In this document: positions 61,993-64,000 of the stretch, piece by piece
Layout of the letters: each line of letters starts with the position of its first letter
Numbering within the stretch: position 1 is the first letter of the stretch
Source of the DNA: Rhizobacter sp. SG703
GTDB lineage: Bacteria; Pseudomonadota; Gammaproteobacteria; Burkholderiales; Burkholderiaceae_C
Assembly (NCBI RefSeq): GCF_012275445.1
Contig: NZ_JAAZQK010000002.1
Location: 434,001 to 498,000 of the forward strand
Direction: 5' to 3'
DNA: 64,000 nt
The notes under the pieces: generated by a model
What the model saw: the letters and a program-made list of their open reading frames with translations, nothing else
Told to the model about the DNA's origin: nothing
The model's database searches: none
Made by a program: the position numbers and the translations under genes

Positions 61993-63273
61993 TCAGGCGG
62001 TTTCCGACAGGCCCAGGCCGGCCGCGAGCTGCGCGCGGCCGCCGGCCTTCATCCAGGCATCGGCCTGCTTCGCATAGGCGATCACCTGGCTGATGTCCGA
62101 ATCGAAGCCGAACATCCGGTACGGCAGCCCGAGCTGGTCGCAGGTGTCGCGCAGCGCGGCCATGCCGCGCACCAGGTTCGGCCCGCCGCGCCCGAGCACC
62201 ACGTACAGCGGCGTCGCGCCGTGCAGCCCGACGTGCTCGCGCAGCGCGTCGGCGATCGCGCGCAGCGTCTCGTGGATGTCGGTGTTGTTCGACTTGCCGC
62301 CGATGATGAACAGCACGTTGGCCTGCTTCAGCCAGTGCCGGAAGCAGATGCGCGCGACCTCTTTCATCTTCTCGTACGGCGGGTTGCCGCCGAAGTCGGA
62401 CGAGATGATGGCCGCATCGCCGAGCATCTCGGTGACCAGCGAATTGGCGCCGCCGCCGAAGGTGGGCGCGAGGATGGTGCCCGCGTCGTTGACGACGTAG
62501 ACGTCGCTCTGGCCCTGGTGCGTGCGCAGCTGGTTGATCTCCTGCTCGAAATCGGAATGGTCGGCAGTGAACAGGTGCGCCGGCAGCCCGAGCCGCGCCC
62601 AGCGCGGGTCGTCGCGGTCGAAGCCGCACTTGAAGTCGCAGGCCACCGGCAGCAGCCGGCCCTTCGCGTCCTCGCGCAGGCGGATCGGGTTCAGCTCGAG
62701 CGTGGTCATGCCGAAGTCGTGGAACAGCTCCCACAGCTTCGGCAGCTGCTGCACCAGCGGCGAGATGATCTCGCGCGGCGCGCCGATCTCGCTGAGCGCA
62801 TTGGCGACGACGAAGGCCTTCAGGCCGGTCAGCGGATCGAAGGGCACGACCGCGAGGTCGCGGCGCTCGACCTCCTCGATGTCGATGCCGCCGCGGTGCG
62901 TCAGCGTCATCGTCGGCGCCCGGAAGCGCGTCGAATCGGTGATCGAGAAATAGACCTCGTGCCGCGCCGGCACGCCGGCCTCGAAGGTGACGCCGTTGGC
63001 CTTGGCCCGCTGGTGGCCCACCGCATGCTCGGCGAAATACAGGCGCTCCTTCTCGGCCAGCGCGGTGCGCAGGTCGCTCGCCCGGCCCAGCAGCCCGGCC
63101 TTGCCCTTCTGGCCGATGCCGCCCTTGAACATCGGTTTCACGAACACCTGCCCGTGGCGGTCGATCAGCGACTTGATCTCTTCCTCGCTGGCGCCGGGGC
63201 CGAGCACCTCGGTGGCCGGGAAGCCGACGAACTGCAGCAGGCGCGCGCCGTGGAACATGCCGGTGATCTGCAT
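61993..63273 (-). CDS. ATP-citrate-lyase-like ATP-grasp subunit (SucC/AclA-type)
   Basis: The ATG at 63273 (MQITGMFHGARLLQFVGFPA) has AAGGAGA nine bases upstream; the open frame starts at 63348. The 426-residue product has the ATP-grasp core (VFVKPMFKGGIGQKGKAGL, LELNPIRLREDAKGRLLPVA) and a C-terminal citrate-binding-like domain (ISSDFGGNPPYEKMKEVARI, FIIGGKSNNTDIHETLRAIA). Together these match the beta-like half of ATP-citrate lyase. It is 15 bases upstream of the fusion gene on the same strand. The pair would activate a di- or tricarboxylic acid to its CoA ester and split it. Confidence 0.85.
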   Translation of the reverse strand: MQITGMFHGARLLQFVGFPATEVLGPGASEEEIKSLIDRHGQVFVKPMFKGGIGQKGKAGLLGRASDLRTALAEKERLYFAEHAVGHQRAKANGVTFEAGVPARHEVYFSITDSTRFRAPTMTLTHRGGIDIEEVERRDLAVVPFDPLTGLKAFVVANALSEIGAPREIISPLVQQLPKLWELFHDFGMTTLELNPIRLREDAKGRLLPVACDFKCGFDRDDPRWARLGLPAHLFTADHSDFEQEINQLRTHQGQSDVYVVNDAGTILAPTFGGGANSLVTEMLGDAAIISSDFGGNPPYEKMKEVARICFRHWLKQANVLFIIGGKSNNTDIHETLRAIADALREHVGLHGATPLYVVLGRGGPNLVRGMAALRDTCDQLGLPYRMFGFDSDISQVIAYAKQADAWMKAGGRAQLAAGLGLSETA

Positions 63274-63428
63274 CGGTGTCTCCTTGTCGTCGCTGGTGCC
63301 GCAACGTGGCCGCGATGATCGGCAGGTGCGCTGTCGAAGTGCTGTCATCCGACGTTCATTCGGGCTGTTCGACGCACAATGTCCGCCTGTCCTGCCCTGG
63401 CCTGCCCGGCCCGCCCTGGAGAACGACG

Positions 63429-63809
63429 ATGCCGACGCCCGACACGCTGGAGCGCTTCATTGCGATGGTCCAGAGCAACGCGCATGCGCAGGCCTGCGAG
63501 GCGTTCTACACCGAGCACTCGACGATGCAGGAGAACCAGGCGCCACCGCGCACCGGCCGCGATGCGCACGTGGCCGGCGAACGCAAGGTGATGGCGCGCG
63601 CGCGGTCGGTGCGCTCGCAGTGCGTGCGGCCGGTGCTGGTGAACGGCGACCACGTCGTGATCCGCTGGATCTTCGATTTCGAATGGCTCGACGGCAGCAC
63701 GACGCACATGGAGGAACTCGCGTGGCAGCGCTGGGAGGGCGAGCGCATTGCCGAGGAGACCTTCTTCTATGATCCGGCGCAACGCGTGCCGCGCCCGGCA
63801 CCCTCCTGA
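63429..63809 (+). CDS. NTF2-like/SnoaL-like protein
   Basis: The ATG at 63429 has GGAG seven bases upstream and gives 126 residues. The pattern is a cone-shaped alpha+beta NTF2-like fold: N-terminal helix (TLERFIAMVQSNAHAQACEA, then FYTEHSTMQEN) and three long strands (VLVNGDHVVIRWIFDFEWLD, EELAWQRWEGERIAEETFFY). SnoaL-like members act as isomerases, hydrolases or binding proteins; no residue fixes the choice. It is divergent from the ATP-citrate-lyase-like pair. Confidence 0.85.
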   Translation: MPTPDTLERFIAMVQSNAHAQACEAFYTEHSTMQENQAPPRTGRDAHVAGERKVMARARSVRSQCVRPVLVNGDHVVIRWIFDFEWLDGSTTHMEELAWQRWEGERIAEETFFYDPAQRVPRPAPS

Positions 63810-63828
63810 ATCCCCCGGAGCACTTCGA

Positions 63829-64000
63829 TTGGCATTGACCTGGACCACCAGCTGGCACGGCATCGGCTGGGATGAACTGGAGGCGCTGTACCGCGCCGCG
63901 GCACTGGGCAGCAAGAGCGCCGCGCTGCTGCAGACGGTGTTCACCAACAGCCGCTTCAGCTGCTTCGCGCGCGACGCCGACGGCCGGCTGGTGGCCGCCG
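63829..64000 (+). CDS. GNAT family N-acetyltransferase (3' end outside window)
   Basis: A TTG at 63829, preceded by CCGGAG eight bases upstream, starts a frame open to the right edge (57 codons visible). The visible product begins LALTWTTSWHGIGWDELEAL and continues with LLQTVFTNSRFSCFARDADG and RLVAA, the N-terminal strand-helix-strand arrangement of GNAT acetyltransferases. The acetyl-CoA site lies beyond the window, so the assignment is provisional. Confidence 0.6.
   Translation, partial: MALTWTTSWHGIGWDELEALYRAAALGSKSAALLQTVFTNSRFSCFARDADGRLVAA

Noticed and set aside
60257-63318. Two open frames of about 1000 codons overlapping the ATP-citrate-lyase-like genes
   Set aside because: Both are low-complexity Arg/Ala translations in other frames; the real genes show ATP-grasp, SucD and citrate-synthase motifs.

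Overview
The window is a high-GC chromosomal segment of a betaproteobacterium, most likely order Burkholderiales in the Leptothrix/Rubrivivax/Rhizobacter/Roseateles neighbourhood. This rests on gene order and protein character, not on a database search. Most of it is one large flagellar locus followed by ordinary housekeeping and metabolic genes. No tRNA, rRNA, CRISPR array, transposase or plasmid origin was seen.

Layout. (1) 1-7.2 kb: the 3' part of a toxin-like gene with ankyrin-like repeats and a C-terminal EndoU-type nuclease domain, a multi-PAS histidine kinase, and a large LRR-like protein made of two tandem copies of one module. (2) 7.2-20.7 kb: the rod/hook operon flgBCDEFGHIJKL plus an HDOD gene on the minus strand, and divergent flgA and flgMN with a clear FliA promoter before flgM. 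(3) 20.7-31.8 kb: a membrane methyltransferase, an unknown gene, a soluble chemoreceptor, fliA, a FlhG-like protein without its P-loop, flhF, an unknown AT-rich gene, flhA and flhB. (4) 32-45.2 kb: another unknown AT-rich gene, then fliRQPONML, fliKJIHGF and divergent fliE, giving a nearly complete export apparatus, C-ring, MS-ring and ATPase complex. (5) 45.2-64 kb: ettA, rhlE, a CaiB-like CoA-transferase, a prolyl 4-hydroxylase, yaaA, dnaE2 with a LexA box, a PPOX flavoprotein, a truncated GNAT, SRPBCC and VOC proteins, an ATP-citrate-lyase-like gene pair, an NTF2-like protein and the start of a GNAT.

The main discovery candidate is a set of five plus-strand genes (2-1237, 4593-7169, 21729-22523, 27608-28516, 32059-33312) placed between the minus-strand motility transcription units. 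They look like secreted effectors or toxins: an EndoU nuclease, LRR-like repeats, Ser/Pro- or Arg-rich N-termini, and three with unusually AT-rich DNA. Three of them carry a bipartite promoter-like sequence at the same N15 spacing that resembles the HrpL (hrp box) consensus of plant-associated type III secretion systems. In two of them the box lies exactly 118 bases from a 49-bp repeat shared by the flhF and flhB upstream regions. I infer a dispersed hrp-type effector set lodged at flagellar operon boundaries. The secretion system itself is not in the window, and the flagellar export apparatus encoded here is an alternative route.

Intergenic space also holds three families of short Burkholderiales-type palindromic repeats, two of which interrupt flagellar operons.
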